DNA of 64,000 nt, taken from contig CALUUK010000006.1 of assembly GCA_944323955.1 (NCBI GenBank), positions 62,001 to 126,000 of the forward strand, read 5' to 3'. The notes under the pieces were generated by a model, which saw only the letters and a list, made by a program, of their open reading frames with translations, was not told the DNA's origin and searched no databases. Position 1 is the first letter of the stretch; every line of letters begins with the position of its first letter. Below are positions 15,701 through 23,071 of this stretch, piece after piece. Made by a program: the position numbers and the translations under genes. Origin of the DNA: Candidatus Gastranaerophilales bacterium. GTDB taxonomy: Bacteria; Cyanobacteriota; Vampirovibrionia; Gastranaerophilales; Gastranaerophilaceae.

Positions 15701-18547
15701 GGTTATTTTTTCTCCTGTTTTCGGAACAATTCTTGTTTCTCTTGTAACCGAAGGAACATATTGAGCATGAAAGGCATAAGAAGCATCATCAACACTATAA
15801 TTTATAATACCGCTTCCGTCTCCTTTTTTTATGTGCTTTACGGCTTTTTCAATATCCCGCTCAATATGATAAGGTTTACCTGTCATTTGTTCTATGATTC
15901 TTACTTGTTCATTTGCCGATAGACCTGTTGACCCTTCTTCTCTAACCCAAAATTGACCGTTCAACATACCGATTTGGGCATACTGTTTTTCCAGTTCGTC
16001 GAACAATTCTTTATTAACCGTACTGTATTCCGTTTTACAGTATTTTTTTATGAAAGGTAAAGATTTCTCAACGGATTTTAATATATCAAGCTCATCATTA
16101 GTAAAATCATATAATTTACGATTTGCTTTTTGTCTTTCTTTAATATTCTCAATAGAATCATTCTTACTCTGCAAAGAACGAACTTCATCAAATTTTTTCT
16201 TTAATATTCTTAATTTTTGCTCAGTGAGAATATTCCTGTCTTTTTCAGCTTTTTCAATAATTAATTGTCTTGAAGACGGCACTTCCCACCTTTTCAAAAT
16301 AGACTCATACGAATTAATAACTTCTTCCAATTTATTCTGCTTGTTTTGAATAGCGGAAGCAATTTTATCTTCACCGCCAAAGCGCTGAATCAATTCCGAC
16401 ATTTCTTCTTCCGAAATACCTGAATTAAACCGCATTATAAATTGAGCAAAAATTGCTTTAAACATATGTATTCTGTCTTCAAAGCCGATTATTCTTATAG
16501 CTTCATCAATTTCTTCTTCCGTAATATTGGTATCAAATTTATTAATCCATTTATCCAGATAATTTACTATTTGTGTTTTATCATTTTTAGTTCCGGACAC
16601 TGAAGAAACCATGGATGCCAGATCTTTATTACCGAATTTTATCTGCTCTTTTACTTCAGAAAGTATTTGTCTTGTTTGTTCTTTTAAAGAGCTGCCGAAC
16701 AAAGATATTGAAATATCATCCAATTGCTTGGGAATCGTACTTTCAATTCTTAAAGTATCGTACAAAATATCTCTTTCCGTCTGCTCTTTTGAAGCACCGT
16801 TTGAATAACGTTTTAACACTTCGGGATTATCTAAAGCAGAACGGAGTTTATCCAGATAAGAGGTAATTTGTTTTGTTCTTACGGGAAGACCTGAGGTTTT
16901 TTCAAATCTGACAACACCGGTGTTCAAATTAACATCTGATTCAAAAGCAAGCCGGTGGGCAGCCGCAAGTTGAAAAATCTTTCTGTAATAAGCAAATTGC
17001 GATTTTGCGGAATTAAATGCCGATAATTTTTTAATATCACTATCTGCCTCCGCATATTTTTCAATACAATCAAGTATTTTTTCCGAATTATTATCAATTG
17101 CCGTATTTGTTTGCTCGTCACCCGAAAGAGTATTTGTCTGTTCTTTAATAAACCCGGCTATTATTTCCGCTTTAACATCTTTTGGCATTTTATCGGAAAT
17201 ATTTACTTCATTATTATCACCCGTACCCTTATAAAAAGTTAATATTGAACGTATTAACCTGGTTATATCTCCGTCCGGCTTTTCGGGAAAAATCTCAGCG
17301 AAAATTTTATTTAATTGACCGTTAATGCGGGATTGAACTTCAATTTTTGCTTTTTTTGCTTCGGATATTTTTTGTGCTGCTTCTTTCGCTCTTTTTTTCT
17401 GTTTCAAAACCGATTCAAGCAATTCCTTCTCTTTTATAAGATTTTTTAACAATGTTTTTTCCGACGCCAAATCAGGATTAAATCCTTCATACCAGCTTGT
17501 ATCGTTGAAAATTCCGTATGTTTCCTCATCAAAAGCAGTATACGTTTCGGACTGTATTGAACCGTCACCCGAAGAATGAGCATTTTGCATCCAGTGATGA
17601 GCAGATGCATCAAGAATTCTATACCCCTGCATTATTGCCGAATTATAATCTATATTGATTTTCGGAATATTAACTGTCTTACCTGAACCAAGATCCGTAA
17701 CATCATATACCTGCATAACAGTACTGTCTCTTAATTCTTCCAGAACAATATCCATATAACGAACTTTATCTTCATATCCGACTGCTTTTCTGCACATTGA
17801 TATAGCTGCACATATACCGGAATATAATTGATTAACCCCTTTTGTTGTAAGTATTTTTTGTTCGGGAACTCTTACCAGTAAATCATCAAGCATTTCATCC
17901 GCTATTTGAAGTTTTTTATCCGCAAGCTGAGGATTAATAGGATATTCATCCGATAGAAAATATAAGAATTTTTCAAGGCATTCCTTTTTTTGTTCAAATG
18001 AAATTTCGGATGAGGAAATAAAGAAATCAATATTTTTTGAAACTTGCGCACTTCTTACAAGTGAGTCTATGTCTTCTACGGAATTTTTATTTACTGCCAG
18101 TTTTTTAAATTGATTTCTGAGTTCAATAATTTCCCTCTGCTGCGGAGTAAGAGGCTGCTTTTGGGTAAAAATTTGTTCATATCTCGTTTTTAAATCACTT
18201 ACATCTTCATCAGACTCAGATAATGCCCGTCGTATTGTATCTGCCAATACTTCCGACCAATCGGTATTTTCTCTTTCGGATAACACATCCGTTGTTTCAT
18301 CAATAATATCTTTAAACTCCGAATTTCCCGCCTGTCCGTATTCAAGATTTCCTGCTATGTCAAGAAGGAATTCTATATTTGTTCTTTCGGGATTATCAGC
18401 CATTTTATTAAGAGAAGCAAGTATATTTTCTTTTTTATTATCCAGAATCGGCATGCTGCCGTTTTTTAACATTGCCACATTATTTTTATCCGTTCTGAGA
18501 CTGCCAAACAACGGATTATATACCTTATTTACGGAATTTATTTTCAT
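12716..18547 (-). CDS. Giant protein with papain-like Cys/His/Asn motifs
   Basis: A 1943-residue, largely helical protein. It has no signal peptide and starts with MKINSVNKVYNPLFGSL, resembling other short N-terminal tags in this window. Three segments look like a papain-fold (clan CA) active site in the right order: QLYSGICAAISMC (Q240, C246), SYAFHAQYVPS (H927) and VWTDNSWG (N957, W959). The last matches the Asn-Ser-Trp-Gly motif of papain-type enzymes. Between Cys and His lie about 680 residues of charged helices and coiled coil, and about 980 mostly helical residues follow. A cysteine peptidase with a huge insertion is my inference. The alternative is a chance resemblance in a structural protein. 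It is transcribed alone, with its 5' side toward the LUD gene. Confidence 0.75.
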   Translation of the reverse strand: MKINSVNKVYNPLFGSLRTDKNNVAMLKNGSMPILDNKKENILASLNKMADNPERTNIEFLLDIAGNLEYGQAGNSEFKDIIDETTDVLSERENTDWSEVLADTIRRALSESDEDVSDLKTRYEQIFTQKQPLTPQQREIIELRNQFKKLAVNKNSVEDIDSLVRSAQVSKNIDFFISSSEISFEQKKECLEKFLYFLSDEYPINPQLADKKLQIADEMLDDLLVRVPEQKILTTKGVNQLYSGICAAISMCRKAVGYEDKVRYMDIVLEELRDSTVMQVYDVTDLGSGKTVNIPKINIDYNSAIMQGYRILDASAHHWMQNAHSSGDGSIQSETYTAFDEETYGIFNDTSWYEGFNPDLASEKTLLKNLIKEKELLESVLKQKKRAKEAAQKISEAKKAKIEVQSRINGQLNKIFAEIFPEKPDGDITRLIRSILTFYKGTGDNNEVNISDKMPKDVKAEIIAGFIKEQTNTLSGDEQTNTAIDNNSEKILDCIEKYAEADSDIKKLSAFNSAKSQFAYYRKIFQLAAAHRLAFESDVNLNTGVVRFEKTSGLPVRTKQITSYLDKLRSALDNPEVLKRYSNGASKEQTERDILYDTLRIESTIPKQLDDISISLFGSSLKEQTRQILSEVKEQIKFGNKDLASMVSSVSGTKNDKTQIVNYLDKWINKFDTNITEEEIDEAIRIIGFEDRIHMFKAIFAQFIMRFNSGISEEEMSELIQRFGGEDKIASAIQNKQNKLEEVINSYESILKRWEVPSSRQLIIEKAEKDRNILTEQKLRILKKKFDEVRSLQSKNDSIENIKERQKANRKLYDFTNDELDILKSVEKSLPFIKKYCKTEYSTVNKELFDELEKQYAQIGMLNGQFWVREEGSTGLSANEQVRIIEQMTGKPYHIERDIEKAVKHIKKGDGSGIINYSVDDASYAFHAQYVPSVTRETRIVPKTGEKITEDIVWTDNSWGKAEKEYFWNGRNGFKYTDYGSGYGWKNGFMLADDLRIGQSLASVKTSTGMDKQDKDEFSLFLDMVLQGTPVDAYQKLYKMFSYILSMDQGCEYYSALENLLKSGNKISLKHLEGLDGLVETKTDSLIKRIEKIKTREDFDKLPQDGYIRFLLEAVSVYMATNHPELADSVLAASSFDELEDIKEHMRDELVEEIAGLICKSDDTVEKLMLACSSDINTVFDDIEKNYNIPFDKQERADILAKVFMLYDEEKLDSLDGTFDAFSSAVINQVEIAATEKISDEKARGFFTEKVREIIKRETDEYLKIKSLDSSILANSPLYDEFIAAVDKYLKPSSDKELLDLIMGLQNTGYEQANVFLSALDYEDLGLDFKDPYDYIQKLRTGDSAVMKAFSQIVASNVISSELKSNVSEKTVEVSEEDDEDINVEMSPSDLYRTLYVKLSDMDVQKYIRDFKAEAFRKYKVRQAFPQPVVIKDEEIAKICADMYDYFNNLIIDMKKNDFIISVFDRYSDVMKNLKSAQLYKAVRNGDVFVPDDTNEHELDNILNLLTSYSDFLSEDESLELIKAPVDELIGILSENDGEIDSQEVMSALDELQSVFSVWKSSGVVKEHFVQARREGISDIKNMAALLINSNVVPKYKDEAFERVNKIINLMRKGRYDEELEYEENEFIGFLINRHILKEPTTLLNECVKMLQSHQDESKEYEILKSYLIKALKIAQQTKAQYQMVQNAHEGISSKTKELLPLFNITLSDGTKESMKSEMGMIYLINQLENESDDHTTLKLFLAQSGLAKLSLSALLNNFNGDKSMQIVNETYDVIMKNIDDFERLNEIIDNFMNLEKTPFKSLEEAIKQLRNFVEGKVKNNKESLVFSKYLDYIDSVKIRPELKNASPDIILPLLISFNKDAVAYAGEDINSQIDYLSEISSILEGRKILIDIVDVPEDSEENQRRIAFAEEYEESQQIIQDKMRKIQEKIENSDFMSAEYVE

Positions 18548-18596
18548 CTTAAGCCCTCTTTATGTATGTATATTTTAATTCTGCTGAATATTTTTT

Positions 18597-18625
18597 TTGT
18601 TATTGAAACGAGAACGTGGTATAAT
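18597..18625 (+). promoter_or_regulatory. Sigma-70-type promoter of the LUD gene
   Basis: TTGTTA (18597-18602), a 17-nt spacer and a perfect TATAAT (18620-18625), preceded by a T-run. The ATG follows 32 nt later, with GAGGAG-like sequence (AGAGGAGTCGTAT) just before it. Confidence 0.75.
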
Positions 18626-18657
18626 TTGTTTACAATATTTAATCAGAGGAGTCGTAT

Positions 18658-19314
18658 ATGCTTCAAAATCAATTTATAACAGAACGAAATTCAAAATTAG
18701 GACAAAAAACCGCAGAAAATTTGAAAAAAAGATTTTTTGATGCATATTACGTGCAAACAAAAGAAGAGGCCTTAAAAAAAGCCGTTGAACTTATCCCTAA
18801 AGATCACACTATAGCATGGGGCGGTACCACTTCGGCAAATGATATCGGATTAATTAAATATATCACGGAAAACGGATATACGGTTATCAACAGAGACGCG
18901 GCAAAAACCCCTGAAGAAAAAGCTGATCTGGCAAGAAAATCATTACTTTCAGATACTTATATTATGGGAACAAACGCAATTTCCGAAGACGGGCAGCTTG
19001 TAAACATAGATGCAACCGGTAACAGAATAGCGGCATTAATATACGGCCCGAAAAGCGTAATCATAATAGCAGGCGTTAAAAAAGTTATGCCCTCCTTGGA
19101 AGATGCAATAAAAAGAGCAAGAACAATTGCAGCTCCGACAAATATGCAAAGAATAGCAAAAAATTCGGAAAGAAACACTCCTTGTACGATAAACGGAACA
19201 TGTATGAATTGCACATCAAAAGACTCTATTTGCTCACATATAGTTATAACAAGATTATGCAAACCTCAAGGAAGAATCAAAATAATATTAACACCTGATG
19301 ACATAGGTTTTTAA
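18658..19314 (+). CDS. LUD domain protein (LutC/YkgG, DUF162 family)
   Basis: 218 residues matching the LUD fold family, whose members LutB and LutC take part in L-lactate oxidation to pyruvate; many stand-alone members are of unknown role. Seen: the AWGGTTSANDIGL nucleotide-loop-like segment (about residues 53-65), YIMGTNAISEDGQLVNIDAT (the conserved GxNAIxxxGxLVNxDxxGNR region) and GPKSVIIIAGVKKV. The C-terminal part has a cysteine cluster (TPCTINGTCMNCTSKDSICS) that could bind metal. There is no lutA or lutB nearby, so lactate use cannot be claimed. It is monocistronic with its own strong promoter and is convergent with the next gene, overlapping it by 4 nt. Confidence 0.88.
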   Translation: MLQNQFITERNSKLGQKTAENLKKRFFDAYYVQTKEEALKKAVELIPKDHTIAWGGTTSANDIGLIKYITENGYTVINRDAAKTPEEKADLARKSLLSDTYIMGTNAISEDGQLVNIDATGNRIAALIYGPKSVIIIAGVKKVMPSLEDAIKRARTIAAPTNMQRIAKNSERNTPCTINGTCMNCTSKDSICSHIVITRLCKPQGRIKIILTPDDIGF

Positions 19315-20024
19315 GCAAGCCTTTGCCCTTGGGAATTTCCCGAATCAACGGAAGTCTTTGGTGAAAAAATAAGAACGGCAATATTAGGAAGTTTTCCGTA
19401 TTCTTTTTTTTCAAGACATTCGCGAATATAAGCATCTTGACTTCTATCAGGAGATTTAAATCCTATTTTGTAATAGAAAGGGATAGGATTTTCATCACTT
19501 CTGTATGGAGATCTGTTTTTCTCGTACCCTTTTTCTGCCGTCAGCCATAAAGTACCGTAACTGTTATTGTTAAAACTTTCATTAACAGCCGATTTAATAA
19601 GAGCCGTACCGATTCCTGAATATTTTTCGCCTTCAATGGTTCTTAAATTTAAAACCTTAGGGATATTATCCGTGGGAAAAGTTATAACATGCTGGGGTTC
19701 AGGATATATCGTATCACGATCCATAACAAGAAAACCAAGCTCTTTTCTGCCCAGATTCAGGTTATACGTAACAAAAGGCCCCATTACATCTCTTCTTACA
19801 TCAGCTTCAACAACTCTGCCCGTATTTCTTTCTATGATGTTTGCTTTGCCGACTTTCTTTGAAAACCCGAAAGACGGCATAAAATTAGCTTTTATATTTT
19901 CGCTTGAATAAGCGGATAATGTCTGTTTATTTCCGGCAGAAGAACCGGTACAATATGTCTTTTTACCGGCATGTTGTGTAATATTTTTTTGAGGATTTAT
20001 GAAATTTATATTAGATACACGCAT
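19311..20024 (-). CDS. GNAT-like acetyltransferase
   Basis: About 237 residues. The region YSGIGTALIKSAVNESF looks like GNAT motif A (acetyl-CoA pyrophosphate loop, Q/RxxGxG/A variant), and PIPFYYKIGFK resembles motif B (F/Y-Y-x-x-x-G-F). I placed the start at 20024 because AGAAGGA lies upstream at good spacing, whereas the ATG at 20075 has no ribosome site. With this start the protein begins MRVSNINFINPQKN, like other tag-like N termini in the window. The substrate is unknown. It follows the flagellar group on the same strand but is separated from it by a terminator. Confidence 0.65.
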   Translation of the reverse strand: MRVSNINFINPQKNITQHAGKKTYCTGSSAGNKQTLSAYSSENIKANFMPSFGFSKKVGKANIIERNTGRVVEADVRRDVMGPFVTYNLNLGRKELGFLVMDRDTIYPEPQHVITFPTDNIPKVLNLRTIEGEKYSGIGTALIKSAVNESFNNNSYGTLWLTAEKGYEKNRSPYRSDENPIPFYYKIGFKSPDRSQDAYIRECLEKKEYGKLPNIAVLIFSPKTSVDSGNSQGQRLA

Positions 20025-20090
20025 TAAACTTTTTCCTTCTGCAATTTTAAAACCTGAAAAAAATAAATTTGCCATCTAAATTTTACAATA

Positions 20091-20122
20091 AAAAAACGGT
20101 TTTAACATGCAAAACCGTTTTT
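20091..20122 (-). terminator. Terminator after the flagellar gene group
   Basis: An 11-bp stem (AAAACGGTTTT/AAAACCGTTTT), a 7-nt loop and a T7 run on the minus strand, 24 nt beyond the stop of the hook/rod gene. Confidence 0.85.
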
Positions 20123-20145
20123 ATAACTATTATTTAAAAATCAGA

Positions 20146-20982
20146 TTAACTGCTCATAAGTTCTATTGCATTTTGTAAAAGCTGTTTATGAGATTTAATC
20201 AGCTGATTTGCAAGTTCAAGCTGCATTTGAGCCTGTTGATAATATGCCGTATTAGTATCAAAATCAACGTTAGAAAGCTCTATCAATCCGCCTCTTACTT
20301 CTCCGCGTCCGACAACAGGTTTTCCGGAATTTGCCGTTTCAATAAACTGTCCGTCCGAAACTTCAAACAATTCCTGAGGATTATGAAAATTTATAACCGC
20401 AACTTTATACAAAGGTGTCATAACTTTTCCGCCGTCAGCTTTGCCGTATAATATACCGTCATCTTTAAACTCAAATTCTTCATATTTACCAAGGTATTTA
20501 CCATTACTCGGATCAATCCACATTTTAATATTTGTAGTGGGAACGGAAGCCGCACCGCCGTCAAAAGGAGTATCTATAAAAGATTCGGCATCAACAGGTT
20601 TTGCGCCGTTCATAATTTCACCTTTATCGTTAAGGATATAACCTTGAACAGCTTGTCCGTCGGAACTTCTGTATACACCTTCACCGTCAAACTTAAACTC
20701 ACCGAGTCTTGTATATACAATTCTTCCCTGATCATTTCTCAGAACAAAATATCCGGAACCTTCAAGAAAAATATTTTCATCAGATGTACCGGGAGATGAT
20801 TTTCCCTGCCCGATATTTCGTAAATCCGTCTCAACAATTGACCCGTCCAAAAATGTTTTAAACGTGAATTTCTTCTCTCTGTATCCGGGGGTATAAACAT
20901 TAATAAGGTTTTCCGAAATATTTTTTACCCATTCTGCCGATATTTTTTGAGTATTTAAGGCAGTTATAAATGCATCACGCAT
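20146..20982 (-). CDS. Flagellar hook/basal-body protein (FlgE/F/G family)
   Basis: 278 residues. The N terminus (NTQKISAEWVKNISENLINV, then YTPGYREKKF) matches the Flg_bb_rod motif with its conserved N-x-x-T-P-G-[YF]. The C terminus (GGLIELSNVDFDTNTAYYQQ) matches the FlgE/F/G C-terminal signature, with the final heptad-rich helix. The middle (FVLRNDQGRIVYTRLGEFKF) is the conserved FlgE/F/G core. Length fits FlgF or FlgG. These proteins form the extracellular rod or hook. It is the last gene of fliJ - fliK-like - this gene, starting at the base where the preceding stop ends (TAATG). Confidence 0.88.
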   Translation of the reverse strand: MRDAFITALNTQKISAEWVKNISENLINVYTPGYREKKFTFKTFLDGSIVETDLRNIGQGKSSPGTSDENIFLEGSGYFVLRNDQGRIVYTRLGEFKFDGEGVYRSSDGQAVQGYILNDKGEIMNGAKPVDAESFIDTPFDGGAASVPTTNIKMWIDPSNGKYLGKYEEFEFKDDGILYGKADGGKVMTPLYKVAVINFHNPQELFEVSDGQFIETANSGKPVVGRGEVRGGLIELSNVDFDTNTAYYQQAQMQLELANQLIKSHKQLLQNAIELMSS

Positions 20983-21602
20983 TACTTGTCACCTCTTTCT
21001 TTACCTTGTTTTTTGTTTTGTCTGCCATTTTGTCTGTAGAACAAATCATTATAAGGCAGGTTTTGTTCGTCAAATTTCTGGCGAAGGGCAGAAATGTTGT
21101 TTCTTAAATAATTTTCAACTTCAATACTACCCGGAATGAATTCTGCCGTTACTTTACCGTGTTTATCTATTTTAAGAATAACCGACACATCATTGTCAAA
21201 AGAAATTCTTACGGGTTTTTGCGTATTTTGTGCTTTTTCTATTAAATTTGTCAATTGATTTGTAACTTCAACCGTTTTTTGAGCAGCAGTTGTCTGAGAA
21301 ATTTGTGTTTGTATTAAAGACTGTATATTATTACCCTCAGGCGACGGAACTACTGTAAATTGTCCTTCTCTTGTAAGATTTACAAAAAACATTGCATCAT
21401 CAAGGCTCATTGAAACGGTATCATAATTAAATTCAATACCGTCAAAAACATTTTCCGCACTATAGCCGAGCTGTTGTGTAAGAATATCTGCGAAAGGCAC
21501 ATTTTGATTATCAGACAATACGGCAGAATCCTGCTCCGTAAGCACAACATTATTTTCCTGTTTAATTTCCGTATTTTTTTCTGTTTTAGCTGTTATATTC
21601 AT
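20982..21602 (-). CDS. Flagellar hook-length control (FliK-like) protein
   Basis: 206 residues, hydrophilic, with a C-terminal half resembling the FliK C-terminal domain: VRISFDNDVSVILKIDKHGK, VTAEFIPGSIEVENYLRNNI and SALRQKFDEQNLPYNDLF. FliK C-terminal domains show the same L-x-L-x-P/D...V-x-x-F...LR...L...L pattern and control the switch of export substrate. The assignment is by pattern and position between fliJ and a hook/rod gene. It ends in a basic tail (RQNKKQGKERGDK). The length is short for FliK. Confidence 0.6.
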   Translation of the reverse strand: MNITAKTEKNTEIKQENNVVLTEQDSAVLSDNQNVPFADILTQQLGYSAENVFDGIEFNYDTVSMSLDDAMFFVNLTREGQFTVVPSPEGNNIQSLIQTQISQTTAAQKTVEVTNQLTNLIEKAQNTQKPVRISFDNDVSVILKIDKHGKVTAEFIPGSIEVENYLRNNISALRQKFDEQNLPYNDLFYRQNGRQNKKQGKERGDK

Positions 21603-21613
21603 ATACTATCCTT

Positions 21614-22072
21614 TTAGTCTTCGCCTTCTTCTTCTGTTTTTTCTTTCTTAAGCCGGTAATATTTTTGTACTGCTACTTCCGATAATGTTTTATTTTCAAT
21701 GGCTTTTTGCTCTTCTTTATATGCATCAAGCATTTTTTCTTTATGTTTTTCAAGTACCTTTACTTCTTGTTCGCGCTCTATAAGTTTTTGTTTTTCAATT
21801 TCTAATTTATCTATAGCCTCTTGTTTTTGTCTTTTCAATTCTTCTTCTTTTATATACAAATGTTTAAGGTATTTATCATATGCATCCATCTGCCTAAAGT
21901 CTTTTGTAGTTCTCATTGTTTGAATAACACCTGAGATTTCCAGTCTGTTTTCATCTATTAGCTTTTGTATTCTGTCGACTTCATTTTTAGCTTTTATTAC
22001 TTCCTGCAGTTGTTCTTCTTTTTTCTTTATTCTGAAATCAAGAACTTTTTGCAGCCTATAGCGGAATGGCAT
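21614..22072 (-). CDS. fliJ: Flagellar export protein FliJ
   Basis: 152 residues, almost entirely coiled coil. It begins MPFRYRLQKVLDFRIKKKEE, which fits the FliJ N terminus (F-x-[FY]-x-L-x-x-[VL]-L-x-[LIY]-[RK]). FliJ is the cytoplasmic stalk of the flagellar export ATPase. It is the first gene of the minus-strand flagellar group; the fliK-like gene follows after 11 nt. Confidence 0.82.
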   Translation of the reverse strand: MPFRYRLQKVLDFRIKKKEEQLQEVIKAKNEVDRIQKLIDENRLEISGVIQTMRTTKDFRQMDAYDKYLKHLYIKEEELKRQKQEAIDKLEIEKQKLIEREQEVKVLEKHKEKMLDAYKEEQKAIENKTLSEVAVQKYYRLKKEKTEEEGED

Positions 22073-22211
22073 ACCTTAACCAATTTTATACGTTTACAAC
22101 AAAATTATGTTGTTTTTTTGTACTTTTAAATACCTCTATATGAATGAGATTTTATTACTTTTTAATATTTTTCGGGAAAAAGTCAAAAATACTTGTAATA
22201 TTGTTACAAAC

Positions 22212-22239
22212 TGGACTAAAAATGTTATTGATATATAAT
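22212..22239 (+). promoter_or_regulatory. Candidate promoter of the pxpA-dut operon
   Basis: TGGACT (22212-22217), a 16-nt spacer and a perfect TATAAT (22234-22239), 48 nt upstream of the pxpA ATG. The -35 match is weak. Confidence 0.5.
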
Positions 22240-22287
22240 AAAATGAGGAAAAATAGTACGTAATTCGTACACATTCGAGGGGAATTT

Positions 22288-23058
22288 ATGACATTAAAAC
22301 ATATAGATTTTAATATGGATGCCGCACAAGGATACGGACATTTCAGAAATGAAAAAGAAGAAGAACTTCTCGATTACGTAAGTTCGGTAAGTATTTCCTG
22401 CGGTTTACACGCTGGAGATCCGGTCCTGATAAGGGAATATTTATTAAAATGTAAAGAAAAGAATATAACAATAGGCGCGCATATAGGTTTTAATGATATT
22501 GCCGGCTTGGGATACCGCCCGATGGAATTAAAAGAAGACGAAATTGAAGCAACGGTTATATATCAAATCGGAGCACTTGCGGCATTTGCAAAATCATACA
22601 GTCTTACGCTGGATTATGTAAGACCGCATGGAGCAATGTATAAACTTGCTTCGGAAAATTTTGAATTTTCAAAAGCAATAGCAAAAGCAATACAAAAATT
22701 TGACAGATGGCTTGTATACACCGGACTTGATAATGAAATTCTGGAACGGGTTGCCGCAGAGACAAACATTGTAATCAACAGAGAATTATTTATAGATAAA
22801 ACTTATACTCAAGAATTTAAAGTTGACTGGGAAAACAAAGCATATATCAATAATGATGATGCCTTGAACAGAATAAGAACATTGCTTTATTCATCACAAA
22901 TAAAACTTGGCAACGGACAGTTTATGCCGGTAAAGGCAGATACAGTACACTTTGATTCAAAAAATCCAAATGCTTCGGAATTATTAAAGAAAGCAAATGA
23001 GATTATAACTCCGACTCCGTTTAACTACAACAAGGCAGAGCTTTCAGGCTGGGTATAG
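22288..23058 (+). CDS. pxpA: 5-oxoprolinase subunit A-like (LamB/YcsF family)
   Basis: 256 residues of the LamB/YcsF family. PxpA works with PxpB and PxpC to open 5-oxoproline to glutamate using ATP. Seen: SISCGLHAGDP (family NxACGFHAGDP), IGAHIGFNDIAGLGYRPMEL, VIYQIGALAAFA and YVRPHGAMYK (family VKPHGALYN). Two family signatures deviate: the usual D-L-G-E after the first Asn-x-Asp is D-A-A-Q, and GAHP is GAHI. Neither pxpB nor pxpC is nearby, so the substrate is uncertain. GAGGGGAA precedes the ATG. It is the first gene of a six-gene operon. Confidence 0.82.
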   Translation: MTLKHIDFNMDAAQGYGHFRNEKEEELLDYVSSVSISCGLHAGDPVLIREYLLKCKEKNITIGAHIGFNDIAGLGYRPMELKEDEIEATVIYQIGALAAFAKSYSLTLDYVRPHGAMYKLASENFEFSKAIAKAIQKFDRWLVYTGLDNEILERVAAETNIVINRELFIDKTYTQEFKVDWENKAYINNDDALNRIRTLLYSSQIKLGNGQFMPVKADTVHFDSKNPNASELLKKANEIITPTPFNYNKAELSGWV

Positions 23059-23071
23059 GGAGAAACCGGAA

